Position numbers and translations under genes: made by a program. A DNA stretch of 50,039 nucleotides from Williamsia sp. 1138 (GTDB lineage: Bacteria > Actinomycetota > Actinomycetes > Mycobacteriales > Mycobacteriaceae). Under the pieces are notes generated by a model. It searched no databases and was not told the DNA's origin. It was given only the letters and a program-made list of their open reading frames with translations. The stretch spans positions 1 to 50,039 of the forward strand of contig NZ_MJEJ02000021.1 of the NCBI RefSeq assembly GCF_002095435.2. Direction: 5' to 3'. Below, in pieces: positions 17,234 to 27,200 of this stretch; the stretch's first letter is position 1, and each line of letters opens with the position of its first letter.

Positions 17234-18747
17234 CCACCAGGTACGTTGCGGCAATCGATCAGGGAACGAGTTCGACGCGGTGCATCATCTACGACCGCGG
17301 GGGCGTCATGGTGTCGATGGCCCAGCGCAAGCACACACAGCATTTTCCCGAGCCCGGCTGGGTCGAGCACGACGCGCTCGAGATCTGGAATCTGGTGGAG
17401 CGGTTGATCCCGGAGGCCCTGGCCTCGGGCGGTATCGACGCGAGCCAGCTGGTGGGGTTGGGTATCACCAATCAGCGTGAGACCACGGTGATCTGGGACC
17501 GAACGACCGGCATCCCGCTACATCGGGCGATCGTGTGGCAGGACACCCGGACCACCGAGATGGTCGAGTCGCTGCGGGCACAGGGGATCGGGGCCGACGT
17601 CGAGCACCGGACCGGGGCACCGCTCTCCAATTATTTCAGCGCGCCGCGCCTGAGCTGGCTACTCGACGCATGCCCCGGATCTCGCGCGGCGGCCGCCCAG
17701 GGCACTGTCCTGTTCGGGACGATGGACAGCTGGCTCGTGTGGAACCTCACCGGCGGGGTGGACGGAGGGCTCCACCTCACCGATCCCACCAACGCGAGCC
17801 GCACCATGCTGATGAACATCGAAACCGCGCAGTGGGATCCGCACCTGCTCGAGATGTTCGACATTCCCGCCGAGATCCTGCCCGAGATCAGGCCGTCGTT
17901 GAGCAAGGTGGGGGCAACGGTGTCCCCGGTCCCAGGAATTCCGATCAGCGCGATGATCGGAGACCAGCAGGCTGCCCTGGTGGGACAGACGGCGTTGAAG
18001 GCCGGTGAGTCCAAATACACGCTCGGCACCGGAGGGTTCCTGCTCTTCAACACCGGTACGACTCTGGTCCGATCCAGACACGGTCTGATCACCACCGTGG
18101 CCTTCCAGATGGACGGCCAACCGATCCGCTACGCACTGGAGGGATCGAATCCGACGGCCGGTGCACTGGTCGAGTGGATCAGGGAAAATCTCGGCATCAT
18201 CGGCACCCCGGCCGAGATCGAGACCCTGGCGTCGACCGTCGATGACAACGGTGGCTGCTACATTGTCCCGGCATTCTCGGGATTGCATGCGCCGCACTGG
18301 GTGTCCGCGAGCCGAGGACTCATCGTGGGTCTGACGTCGTACATCACGCGGGGTCATCTGGCGCGGGCAGCGCTCGAAACCAACGCTTTTGCCGCCAGGT
18401 CGATGGTCGCGGCGCTCAATGACGACCTGGCTGCGGCAGGCGTAGAGATGTCGTTGACCGAAGTTGTGGTCGACGGCGGCATGACGGCCAACAACACCTT
18501 GATGCAGACCATCGCCGACATCTGCGATGTGACGGTCAAGCGTCCGCAGATGGCCGAGGCCGTCGCGCTCGGGGCCGCGTACGCCGCCGGTTTCAGTGTG
18601 GGTCTGTGGACCGATGAGCAACAGTTGCGTCGCAATTGGCACACCGGCGCGGTCTGGCAGCCGAGCATCGACCCTGCCGATCGCGAACGCCGGGTCGCGA
18701 ACTGGTCCATGGCCGTCGAGCTGGCGTCGCAGTGGGACCCGGCCTGA
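17230..18747 (+). CDS. Glycerol kinase (copy 2)
   Basis: A 505-residue second FGGY kinase, clearly related to copy 1 but diverged. [27 protein letters not shown] (Arg-Glu pair), MIGDQQAALVGQ (catalytic Asp) and VVVDGGMTANNTLMQ are all intact, so it should be active. The ATG at 17230 overlaps the regulator stop. Being coupled to the regulator rather than to glpD-glpF suggests a different expression level or substrate, such as another polyol; that is inference. A flavoprotein gene follows after 28 bases. Confidence 0.9.
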   Translation: MTTRYVAAIDQGTSSTRCIIYDRGGVMVSMAQRKHTQHFPEPGWVEHDALEIWNLVERLIPEALASGGIDASQLVGLGITNQRETTVIWDRTTGIPLHRAIVWQDTRTTEMVESLRAQGIGADVEHRTGAPLSNYFSAPRLSWLLDACPGSRAAAAQGTVLFGTMDSWLVWNLTGGVDGGLHLTDPTNASRTMLMNIETAQWDPHLLEMFDIPAEILPEIRPSLSKVGATVSPVPGIPISAMIGDQQAALVGQTALKAGESKYTLGTGGFLLFNTGTTLVRSRHGLITTVAFQMDGQPIRYALEGSNPTAGALVEWIRENLGIIGTPAEIETLASTVDDNGGCYIVPAFSGLHAPHWVSASRGLIVGLTSYITRGHLARAALETNAFAARSMVAALNDDLAAAGVEMSLTEVVVDGGMTANNTLMQTIADICDVTVKRPQMAEAVALGAAYAAGFSVGLWTDEQQLRRNWHTGAVWQPSIDPADRERRVANWSMAVELASQWDPA

Positions 18748-18775
18748 GCGGGGACGAGCGTAAAGGGGTGGACGG

Positions 18776-20200
18776 ATGACGAACGCAGTGGTCGTGGGTA
18801 GCGGTCCCAACGGGCTTTCGGCCGCGGTAACCCTGGCGGCCGCCGGCGTGCGGGTCCGGGTCCTCGAGGCGGCTCCGGTCATCGGTGGTGGCGCCCGCAG
18901 CGGCGACTACACCGACACCGGCGTGCTGCACGACGAGTGCTCGTTCGCGCACCCGCTTGCCCTCGACAATGCCTTCACGCGCAGCGTTGACCTCAGCCGT
19001 CACGGGTTGACGTGGAGATCGCCCGACATCGAGTATTCACATCCCCTCGACGGCGGACGTGGGGTCGGGGCGTATCGCTCGGCGTCGCGCACCGCCGATG
19101 AGCTGGGCGCCGCCGGGCCTGCGTGGAACCGGGTGTTCGGCGCGGTGTCGGATCGATTCGCGGACATCAGCACCGACTTCACCAAGCCGATCCTTCATGT
19201 TCCCGCGCATCCGATCAAACTGGCCCGGTTCGGTGCATTCGCCGCCATGCCTGCATCCCTGCTGGCCCGGCTGTTTCCCACCGAGGAAGCCCGAGCGCTC
19301 TTCGGCGGTGTTGCCGCCCATGCGTTTCGACCGTTCGGAACAGTGGGGTCTGCGGCCATCGGAGTGGCGCTCGGTTCCGCCGCGCACACCTATGGCTGGG
19401 CAGTGGCAGAGGGAGGATCGGGAGCCATCTCCACAGCGATGGCGGCAGCGCTGGTCGACCTGGGCGGAAGTATCGAGACCGGTGTGCAGGTGCGGTCGCT
19501 GGCGGACCTCGATTCGCCGGATATCGTCATGCTCGACACCGCACCCGGCGCTGCCGCCGAGATCGCGGGTGCTGCCATGCCGAGTCGAATCAGCCGGGCG
19601 TATCGCCGCTTTCGGCACGGACCAGCGGCCTTTCAGATCTCATACGCGGTGCGCGAGGGCATCCCGTGGGCCGACGCCGCGTCGCGGTCGGCAGGCACCG
19701 TGCACGTCGGCGGCAGCTTCGACGACATCGCCGCAGCCGAGCGCGACGTCTACCGTGGGGTCATGCCGAGTCGACCATTCGTGCTGGTCGGCCAGCAGTA
19801 CCTCGCCGATCCCGGGAGATCCAACGGGGATGTCCATCCGATCGATCTGTACGCACACGTGCCGTCGGGATGGACGGGTGACGCCACCGCGGCAATCGAA
19901 GCCCAGATCGAGCGCTTCGCACCAGGTTTCGGTAGCCGTGTCGTTGCGAAACGTGTCCGTTCGGTGGCACGCATCGAGGCGGACAATCAGAACTTTGTCG
20001 GCGGTGACGTGGTGACAGGGGCGAATACACCGTGGCGGCTGGTCTTTCGGCCGCGCCTGGCCTTCAACCCTTACTTCACGGGTATCGACGGTGTGTACCT
20101 CTGTTCGGCTGCCACCCCGCCAGGAGCGGGGGCTCACGGACTGTGTGGATTCAACGCCGCGACGTCGGCGCTGAAGGAGCGGGCGAACCTCGACGCATGA
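18776..20200 (+). CDS. FAD-dependent oxidoreductase, phytoene-dehydrogenase-like
   Basis: A 474-residue flavoprotein. The N-terminal FAD motif VVVGSGPNGLSAAVTLAAAG is at residues 5-24, followed by a glycine-rich GGGARSGDYT. The C-terminal PPGAGAHGLCGFNAA is the FAD-closing block of the COG1233 (phytoene desaturase/CrtI-like) superfamily. The substrate is unknown; no carotenoid genes are nearby. It lies 28 bases after the second glycerol kinase, so it probably shares the GylR-type control. It converges with the phosphotransferase gene with only 5 bases between the two stop codons and no visible terminator. Confidence 0.8.
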   Translation: MTNAVVVGSGPNGLSAAVTLAAAGVRVRVLEAAPVIGGGARSGDYTDTGVLHDECSFAHPLALDNAFTRSVDLSRHGLTWRSPDIEYSHPLDGGRGVGAYRSASRTADELGAAGPAWNRVFGAVSDRFADISTDFTKPILHVPAHPIKLARFGAFAAMPASLLARLFPTEEARALFGGVAAHAFRPFGTVGSAAIGVALGSAAHTYGWAVAEGGSGAISTAMAAALVDLGGSIETGVQVRSLADLDSPDIVMLDTAPGAAAEIAGAAMPSRISRAYRRFRHGPAAFQISYAVREGIPWADAASRSAGTVHVGGSFDDIAAAERDVYRGVMPSRPFVLVGQQYLADPGRSNGDVHPIDLYAHVPSGWTGDATAAIEAQIERFAPGFGSRVVAKRVRSVARIEADNQNFVGGDVVTGANTPWRLVFRPRLAFNPYFTGIDGVYLCSAATPPGAGAHGLCGFNAATSALKERANLDA

Positions 20201-20205
20201 CCTGA

Positions 20206-21564
20206 CTACTGAGCCAGATAGCGGGGATTGGCGACCGCCAGGCGATCGGTGACCGATGCCCGGACTGCTGCAGTCATCGCGGGGTCGGTGGCCGCGATCT
20301 TTCCGGTTCGGATGGCCAGCGCCACGTCGGTCTCGGAGCGAAAGCCGAGTGCTTCGAATCGTTCTCGGTCGGCCTGGACTTGACCCTTGCCGATTGTCAG
20401 CTCGCGGCCGACGATGTCCAGCGCGTTGGCAGCAACGCGGGCTTTGAACCCCACCTCGCGGTCGGGGCCGGGCACCACGGAGTCGCGCAGGAACTCGGCG
20501 ACCGCATCGACCAGTTCGGCGGCCGTGGGACGGCCATGCAGATCGGCCTCGTTCTGCGGGAGTGGAGCGGGTGTTTCCGGGTCGGCAGGGTATCCCAGCA
20601 GCAGCAACGCATCGTGTTCCTGTTCGCACACCCGACGTCCGATCGTCGCCAGCTCCACCGAGCGCTCTTTGCCGGAGAGGTGTCGAGCGACCATCTGGGC
20701 GCAGCCGATGCTCCACCACACCGTGCGATAGAGCTGCCACCAGCGCACCGCGTCCACATCCGGCCGATGTCCGGCCACCTCGGCGTACCCGTCCAGGAGC
20801 TCGTCGATGCTGCCGAAACCCCCGGCCTCGGGTTCGGTGCCGAATCGCCAGCACTTCACGAGCAGCCAGCCGAGGTCCTCGCGTGGATCGCCGATATGGG
20901 CGAGCTCCCAGTCGATCACAGCCGCCAGGCCCGATTCGGCGACTATGAGGTTTCCGTTCCGGAAGTCGCCGTGGACCACCGCCTCGGCAACGGGGTCGGG
21001 TTGATGCGCGGTCAGCCAGGCCAGGGCGATCTCGGTGACCGCGGACGGGACGTCGAGTTCGAGATATCGCTCCCGGAGATCCTCGACGCCGCCGGCCGGT
21101 ACGGTCCGCAGCTCCGGCACGGAGTCGGTTGGGATTGCGTGGATCTGGGCGAGGGTTCGGCCGAGCTGCGCGGCCATACCGCGTCGGGCCTGTGCGAATC
21201 GTTCGTCGCGCAGCAACTTTCGCGGAATCGTCTCACCGTCGATGTGTTCGCAGATCAGGTACTGGGCGCCCAGCGTGCTGTCCGCGCTCGCGAAGTCCAC
21301 CAGCTTGGGCACGGCGATGCCTGCTCGCTCGGCTGCCGCGATGACACTGGACTCGCGAGCCATCCCGAGTGGCCCGTTTGGATCACCCGGTTGCCGCCGA
21401 AGTATCAGCCGGCGTGCGCCACCGGCGGTGGTTGCCACGAATGACCAGGTCTCGCTGTTGGCGCCGCCTGTCAGGCGGACGAGGTCGGTGACCTGCGTGT
21501 CGTGTCCGGACACTTCGGTCAGTCGTGCAGCCAGCAGACGGGCCATCTCGCTCTGATCGATCAT
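20206..21564 (-). CDS. APH-type phosphotransferase with C-terminal extension
   Basis: A 452-residue protein. The first 330 or so residues form an aminoglycoside-phosphotransferase-like kinase fold: LTGGANSETWSF near the N-terminus, VVHGDFRNGNLIV for the catalytic loop and AVIDWELAHIGDPREDLGW for the metal-binding block. The last 100 residues form a separate helical domain usually found with this group. Relatives sit beside acyl-CoA dehydrogenases in mycobacteria (the FadE36-linked type). The start ATG lies 2 bases after the dehydrogenase stop, so the two are a tight pair. A much longer frame running into the upstream gene is a shadow. Its substrate is not known. Confidence 0.85.
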   Translation of the reverse strand: MIDQSEMARLLAARLTEVSGHDTQVTDLVRLTGGANSETWSFVATTAGGARRLILRRQPGDPNGPLGMARESSVIAAAERAGIAVPKLVDFASADSTLGAQYLICEHIDGETIPRKLLRDERFAQARRGMAAQLGRTLAQIHAIPTDSVPELRTVPAGGVEDLRERYLELDVPSAVTEIALAWLTAHQPDPVAEAVVHGDFRNGNLIVAESGLAAVIDWELAHIGDPREDLGWLLVKCWRFGTEPEAGGFGSIDELLDGYAEVAGHRPDVDAVRWWQLYRTVWWSIGCAQMVARHLSGKERSVELATIGRRVCEQEHDALLLLGYPADPETPAPLPQNEADLHGRPTAAELVDAVAEFLRDSVVPGPDREVGFKARVAANALDIVGRELTIGKGQVQADRERFEALGFRSETDVALAIRTGKIAATDPAMTAAVRASVTDRLAVANPRYLAQ

Positions 21565-21566
21565 GC

Positions 21567-22853
21567 CTACTGATCGCCCGCGTCGGCGGCGCCGCCCGAG
21601 CGACGCTTGCCCGGTCCGGCGAAGCCGAAGAGGTACCCGGCGATCTTGCGGATCTGTACCTCGTCGGAACCTTCGGTGATGCGGTAGCGGCGGTGGTGGC
21701 GGTAGATGTGTTCGAACGGCATGTGGCGGGTGTATCCCATGCCGCCATGGACCTGGATGGCCTGATCGGCGGCGTCGCACACCAGGCGATTCGCGCGGTA
21801 GTTGCACATGGAGACGCGGTCGCTGATCTGCATGTGGGGGATGCGGTCGAGTTCCCACGCGGTCTTGCGGACCAGGCCGCGGACGAGTTCGGCTTCGGTG
21901 TGCAGTTCGACGAGCGGGAACTGGATTGCCTGCCGGGTCGCCAGTGGCGCGCCGAAAGTGTTTCTGCTTCGGGCATATTCGACGCTCTGGTCGATACAGT
22001 ACTGAGCTGCGCCGACGCCGGAGGCGGCCTGCCGGATCCGGTTCTCGTGCACAAAGGACTGCGCCACCGCGAGACCTTCGCCTTCGGCGCCGAAGATCGC
22101 GGAGTCCGGCACCTCGACGTCGGTGATGGTCACTTCGGCGTGGTCGGTGGGCATGTTGAAGGTCCACCACTGGAAGTCGACGGAGAAGCCGGGTCGATCG
22201 GTGGGCACGAAGAACGCGGTGATGCCGCGGGCGTCGCCGTCGTTACCCGAGGTTCGGGCGAAGACGACATCGTGGGTGGCGTTGTGCATGCCGGAGTTGA
22301 AGCGTTTGCCGCCGTTGATGATCCAGGAATCGCCCACCTTGCGGGCAGTGGTCTCCATCCAGGTGGCGTCGCTGCCGTGGTCTGGTTCGGTGAGTCCGAA
22401 TCCGATCCGTGCCTCCCCGCGGATCATCGGCTCGAGGAACTCGTCCTGTTGTTCGGTGGTGCCGAAGTTCATGAGCATGTGGGCGAAAGGAAAGTTTCCG
22501 ACGATCGAGGACTCGTTCTGTAGGTCGTTGTGCAGACCCAATCCTTTGTGGGCGAGGTGTTCTCGGATGATGGCCATGTCGAAACTCGAACCGTCGCGGC
22601 CGCCGACCTGCGCCGGCAGGCCATAGCGCAGCCAACCGGCCGCATCCGCACGCCTGCGCATCTCACCGAGCAACTCTTCCCAGTCCTGCCGTGGCACGCC
22701 GCCGCCCTCGAAGTCGGTACGCGCCCACTCCCGCCGATGATCGAAGAACCGGTTGTTGTCGTCGGACTCCTGCAGCGGCCGGATTTCGGCGTCGATGAAC
22801 TCGTCGATCTCCCGCAGGATCTCGGTGATGTCCTCGGGCAGGTTGTAGTCCAT
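21567..22853 (-). CDS. Acyl-CoA dehydrogenase
   Basis: A 428-residue acyl-CoA dehydrogenase. FGLTEPDHGSDATWMETTA is the substrate/FAD signature in the middle domain, QVHGGMGYTRHMPFEHIYR is the C-terminal flavin-contact helix, and RITEGSDEVQIRKIAGYLF closes the family frame. The EG pair in ITEGSDE stands where many family members carry the catalytic base region. ATG 22853 has GGAGAGAGG upstream. It is paired with the phosphotransferase and preceded by a TetR-like palindrome. Chain length or branching of the substrate cannot be read. Confidence 0.88.
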   Translation of the reverse strand: MDYNLPEDITEILREIDEFIDAEIRPLQESDDNNRFFDHRREWARTDFEGGGVPRQDWEELLGEMRRRADAAGWLRYGLPAQVGGRDGSSFDMAIIREHLAHKGLGLHNDLQNESSIVGNFPFAHMLMNFGTTEQQDEFLEPMIRGEARIGFGLTEPDHGSDATWMETTARKVGDSWIINGGKRFNSGMHNATHDVVFARTSGNDGDARGITAFFVPTDRPGFSVDFQWWTFNMPTDHAEVTITDVEVPDSAIFGAEGEGLAVAQSFVHENRIRQAASGVGAAQYCIDQSVEYARSRNTFGAPLATRQAIQFPLVELHTEAELVRGLVRKTAWELDRIPHMQISDRVSMCNYRANRLVCDAADQAIQVHGGMGYTRHMPFEHIYRHHRRYRITEGSDEVQIRKIAGYLFGFAGPGKRRSGGAADAGDQ

Positions 22854-22875
22854 CGATGGCCTCTCTCCGGTTGCT

Positions 22876-22891
22876 CTGAACAATCGTTCAG
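22876..22891. promoter_or_regulatory. TetR-type palindrome upstream of the acyl-CoA dehydrogenase
   Basis: CTGAAC-AATC-GTTCAG is a perfect 6+6 inverted repeat 22 bases before the dehydrogenase start. TGAAC...GTTCA palindromes are common TetR-family operators in actinobacteria. No TetR gene adjoins, so the regulator would act from elsewhere. The remaining 103 bases up to the ATL gene hold nothing I can name. Confidence 0.6.
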
Positions 22892-22994
22892 CACGACCGT
22901 ATCCGTTGAGCGACGTCCGATGTGCGAATCGATGAGACCTGTCCGATTGATGACCAACATCCGACGTCCCACCTGTTTGCGAGGCTCTTCGGAC

Positions 22995-23300
22995 TCACAC
23001 CTCATCGAGATCGACGCGCGCGACCTTCATGTCGACGCGACCGTCGAAGACGGGCACTCCTTCGGCCCGGAGATTTTCGAGCTGTGTGGTCCGCAGATGT
23101 GGGGCGGGTTTGCCGCTGACCGCGATCACTCGGTGCCAGGGGAGGTCGGCGGAGTCGGTGCGCATGATCCAGCCGACGATGCGGGCACTCGAGAGTCCCG
23201 CCGCAGCTGCCACATCCCCATACGTGGTCACCGTGCCCACCGGTACCGAGGCGACGATCTCGCGAACCCGTTCGACCTGTTCTTCGGTGATCTGCGCCAT
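22995..23300 (-). CDS. Alkyltransferase-like (ATL) DNA-binding protein
   Basis: A 101-residue protein of the O6-alkylguanine-DNA alkyltransferase fold. The usual active-site PCHRV reads PWHRV here, with W55 replacing the reactive cysteine. The DNA-binding helix SSARIVGWIM with its arginine finger is intact. ATL proteins of this type bind O6-alkylguanine and hand it to nucleotide-excision repair rather than removing the alkyl group themselves. The gene sits 13 bases after the LipV-like hydrolase and next to adnAB, in the same order as Rv3204/Rv3203/Rv3202c. Confidence 0.88.
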   Translation of the reverse strand: MAQITEEQVERVREIVASVPVGTVTTYGDVAAAAGLSSARIVGWIMRTDSADLPWHRVIAVSGKPAPHLRTTQLENLRAEGVPVFDGRVDMKVARVDLDEV

Positions 23301-23313
23301 GATCAGCCCGACT

Positions 23314-24093
23314 TTACTGTCCGGCCAGCGCTTCCGACACGAGTTTCGCCGTGAGTTCTGGCCGGGCGAACGGCACCATGTGACCGCAGTCCTCCTCGAA
23401 GATTGTCAGGAGGTCGCCCTGCTGAGCCGAGAGGGCCGCGCGGAAGTCGGCGGTGACATAGGGCGGCTGCACGTGCATCGCCTGGACGAGATCGACCGGA
23501 AGGTCTGCCGGCGGCAGCACGAATGGGCGACTCAACTCATTCCAGGTGGTCACGACCATTCCCGGGTGGATGCGCCAGTTGACCCGATCGCCGACGTCGA
23601 TCAGGTGATCGGCGATTTCGCGATCCAAGACCTCCGGCGCCAGTTCCGCCCACGATTCGCCGAGTTTGCCCTCCCGTGCCGCCGCCTCGTCGGGGTAGTC
23701 GTAGTGCGACATGTAGCTGGTCGCCACGTCTGCCAGCCACTGTGGTTCGAGGCCGATGGCGGGGTCGAGCAGGATCAGGCGCCGGAAGCGGTCCGGCATC
23801 CGCCGGGACAGGTGCAGCGCGAGTGCGCCGCCGTATGAGTGGGCGACGACCACCACAGGTCCGGCGATGTACTCCTCGACCACGTCCGCGAGCGCGTCGA
23901 CCTGCGCCTCGATGGACCACGGTGGGGTGAACGGCGACCAGCCGTGACCGAGCAGGTCGGGTGCGACGATCCCGGCCTGCGGAAGCGCCGCGGCCAGGTC
24001 TACCCAGCGTTTACCGTGTCCGGTCAGCCCGTGCACTGCAAGCACCGACGGGCCATCTGCCGGTCCGAACACCTCGACGTTCAACGTAGACAT
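23314..24093 (-). CDS. lipV: Alpha/beta hydrolase, LipV-like
   Basis: A 259-residue hydrolase. LAVHGLTGHGKRW provides the oxyanion region, VVVAHSYGGALALHL the nucleophile serine (AHSYG), ILLDPAIGLEP follows, and EEDCGHMVPFARPE carries the catalytic histidine. The position between the ATL gene and adnA matches LipV of M. tuberculosis, an acid-related carboxylesterase as I recall it. The ATG at 24093 is chosen because the longer frame runs through the adnA promoter and coding sequence. Its Shine-Dalgarno is weak. It is divergent from adnA with 118 bases between starts. Confidence 0.8.
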   Translation of the reverse strand: MSTLNVEVFGPADGPSVLAVHGLTGHGKRWVDLAAALPQAGIVAPDLLGHGWSPFTPPWSIEAQVDALADVVEEYIAGPVVVVAHSYGGALALHLSRRMPDRFRRLILLDPAIGLEPQWLADVATSYMSHYDYPDEAAAREGKLGESWAELAPEVLDREIADHLIDVGDRVNWRIHPGMVVTTWNELSRPFVLPPADLPVDLVQAMHVQPPYVTADFRAALSAQQGDLLTIFEEDCGHMVPFARPELTAKLVSEALAGQ

Positions 24094-24211
24094 GACGACA
24101 ATCGTGCCTGACCGCCGGCCGAGCGGCCCTGCCGAGACCGACCCGACGCCGCGCGAACGGCCGTGTCGGTCCTCCGTGACACCATCGTCGTAGCCAAGGA
24201 AAGGAGTGGGT

Positions 24212-27200
24212 GTGCCCGCATTGACGATGCGGCTGGTGTCGGCGCCGGTCGTGCCGGCACCCACACGCAGCTGGCCCCCGGCGGCAGCCCAGCTCATCGA
24301 CGGAGTGACCGAGACGCCTCCAGGGTTCCGCCCTGTCCGGGTACACGGGGCAGCCGGCACCGGCAAGACGTCGCTGATCGTCGACATCGCGGTTGCGCGA
24401 TTGAGCAATCCGGACATCGACCCCGAGTCGATTCTGGTCCTCGCCTCCGGCCGGCGAGCGGCCACCGAACTTCGTGAGCAGATCACGGCCCGGCTGCTCG
24501 CCCAGACACCGGGTGCAACCGGACGCGCTCCGCGGGCGACCCGAGAGCCGATCGTCCGGACGATTCACTCCTATGCCTTTGCTGTCCTGCGGCTGCAGGC
24601 CGCCGCACATGACAACCCGCCGCCTCGGCTGATCACCGGCGCCGAGCAGGACGCCGTCCTGCGCGAGCTGCTCGCGGGCGACATCGAGGACGGAGCCGAG
24701 TACTGGCCGGAGCGATTGCGGCCGGCATTGGGCACCAACGGCTTTGCTCAGGCGCTGCGCGACATGATGATGCGCGCAGCCGAGCGAGGGGTGGGCCCGG
24801 AAGATCTCATCGCGCTGGGGCGCACGCACAAACGCCCCGAGTGGCAGGCCGTCGGCAAGGCCTACCGGCAGTACGAGCAGGGAGGGCTGCTGCGGGGTGC
24901 CGTCGGTTTGGAGGCCCCGCAGGCCACAGCGCCTGCTGTGGATGCCGCCGAACTGGTGGGTTCCGCCCTCACGGCGTTCGCGACCGATCCGGAGTTGCTC
25001 CGCAGTGAGCGCGCCAGGGTGCGTTATCTGCTGGTCGACGACGCTCAGCACCTCGATCCCCAGGCGGCGACGCTGGTCCGCCTGATCGGTGCCGGAGCCG
25101 CGCAGGCGGTCATCGCGGGCGACGGTGATCAATCGATCTACAGCTTCCGTGGCGCGAGCTCCCGATTCCTCGACGACATCGCTGATCCGGATCGGGACGT
25201 TCTCCTGGACAACAATTTTCGTTCGACCAAGCCCATCAGCGATCTCGGGGGATCAATTGCGGCCCGGCTCCCGGGTCCGCGGCGGCGTCGTTCAGAGGCA
25301 GACGCCCCCGACGCTCCTGCGCCGGTTGTCCGTATCTATGGTTCCGCCGCGAAAGAAGCCACCGCCATCGCGGACATGATGCGTCGCGCGCATCTGTACG
25401 ACGACGTGCCGTGGTCGTCGATGGCGGTCATCGTGCGTTCGGTACCGCGGGCGATGGCACCACTGCGGAGGGCGCTGCGCTCGGCGGGGGTCCCCGTCAT
25501 GACCCCGGCGAGCGAGATCCCGCTGGCGCGGCAGCGGTCGGTGGCTGCGATGTTGCTGGCGCTGCGCGCGGTGGACGGACCGCTCGAACCGGCCGAGGTG
25601 CTCGAACTGCTCGCGGGTCCGATCGGTGGCGCCGACCCTGCGGCGCTGCGGCGACTGCGTCGCGGGGTGCGGCGCATCGAGACCGAGACCGGTCGTGACC
25701 GCGACTCCGGCACCGTGATCGCCGACCTGGTGAGCGGATCGGAGACCGCAGAAGCGCCGGATCAGCTCGATGTGACCGACTACCTCGACGGCCTCACCGA
25801 CATCGAGAAGCGACCGCTGACAAGGGTGTTGGCAGTCATCGATGCCGCCCGGACGGCCGATGCCGCGCGCCGCAGCATCGAAGAGATCTTGTGGGAGGCC
25901 TGGCAGGCCACCGGCCTCGGGCAGCGTTGGTCGAATCAGGTGATGCGCCGTGACCACGGCCCCGGCGGCGCGCAGGCCGATCGAGATCTCGATGCGATGG
26001 TCGCTTTGTTCGACGCCGCCGCCAACTTCGCCGACAGTCTGCCCGCGGCCACCCTGGGCGGGTTCGTCGACTACCTCAGCGCACTGCAGATACCCACCGA
26101 ATCGAGGATGGCGCAGTCGACCTCGGATGCGGTGACCGTTCTGTCGGCGCACGCGGCGGCAGGCCGGGAGTGGGAGGTGGTGGCCGTCGCAGGCGTACAG
26201 GACGGGTTGTGGCCGAGTCTGCGCAGTCGTGGAAGCATCCTCGGGACCGGGCAATTGGTGGATCTGCTCGACGGGGTCGACGCCGACGCGCTCGACACGA
26301 TCTCCAGGACCGCGATGGCGTTGGCAGAAGAACGCCGGCTACTGCTCGTCGCGTGCAGCCGGGCCCGGGGCCGGTTGATGGTGAGCGCGGTCGATGACGG
26401 TAGCGGCGATGCGGCTCCGTCACGCTTCGTCGGCGAACTCGCCGCGGTGGTCGGTGGTGACCTCGATGATCCCGACGCCGAGCCCACCGAGCTGGAACTC
26501 CCGATCGAACCAGGGCTGCGGCGGGTGCTGTCGCTGTCCTCACTGGTGGCGGCGTTGCGCGCCGAAGTGTGCGCCTCGCCGGGCGAACCCGGGCCGCGTA
26601 CGCAGGCGGCCGCGGATATGCTCGCCGAACTCGCGGACGCCGGAGTCCCCGGCGCGCACCCCGACGAGTGGTACGGCCTCGCCGGACCGAGCTCCGACAT
26701 TCCGCTGTGGTCGGAATCATCCGGGCCGCTGACTCTTTCGCCATCCAGCGTCGAAGCGCTCGGTGCGTGCTCCCTCCGCTGGATGCTGGAACGGTACGGG
26801 GGCCGCGACGGCGATTCCAAACCCGCCGTCGCCGGCACGCTCGTACACACGCTGGTGCAGGCCGTGGCGGGGAAGATCCCACCCGATGACGTGACGGCCG
26901 CGCTGCGGCGCGTGTGGGATCAGGTCGACGTCGGTGCGCCGTGGTTCTCCCGGCGCGAACTCGAACGCACCGAGGAGATGCTCACCAATTTCCGTCAGTG
27001 GCTCAAACTCTCGCGCAGCGGGCTGACGGAGGTCGGCGTCGAGATGGACGTGGACGCACGTATCGAGGCCGCCCGGGTGGCCGATCCGGAGGGCGAGATC
27101 ATCGACATGCCCGAAGTCCGTCTGCGCGGACGCATCGACCGGCTCGAGAAGGACTCCCAGGGTCGTCCGGTCGTCGTCGACGTCAAAACGGGCAAGAGCA

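Noticed and set aside
21565-22170. A 200-residue N-terminal extension of the phosphotransferase
   Set aside because: It is Arg/Pro-rich and antiparallel in composition to the upstream acyl-CoA dehydrogenase, which occupies the same bases in its own frame.
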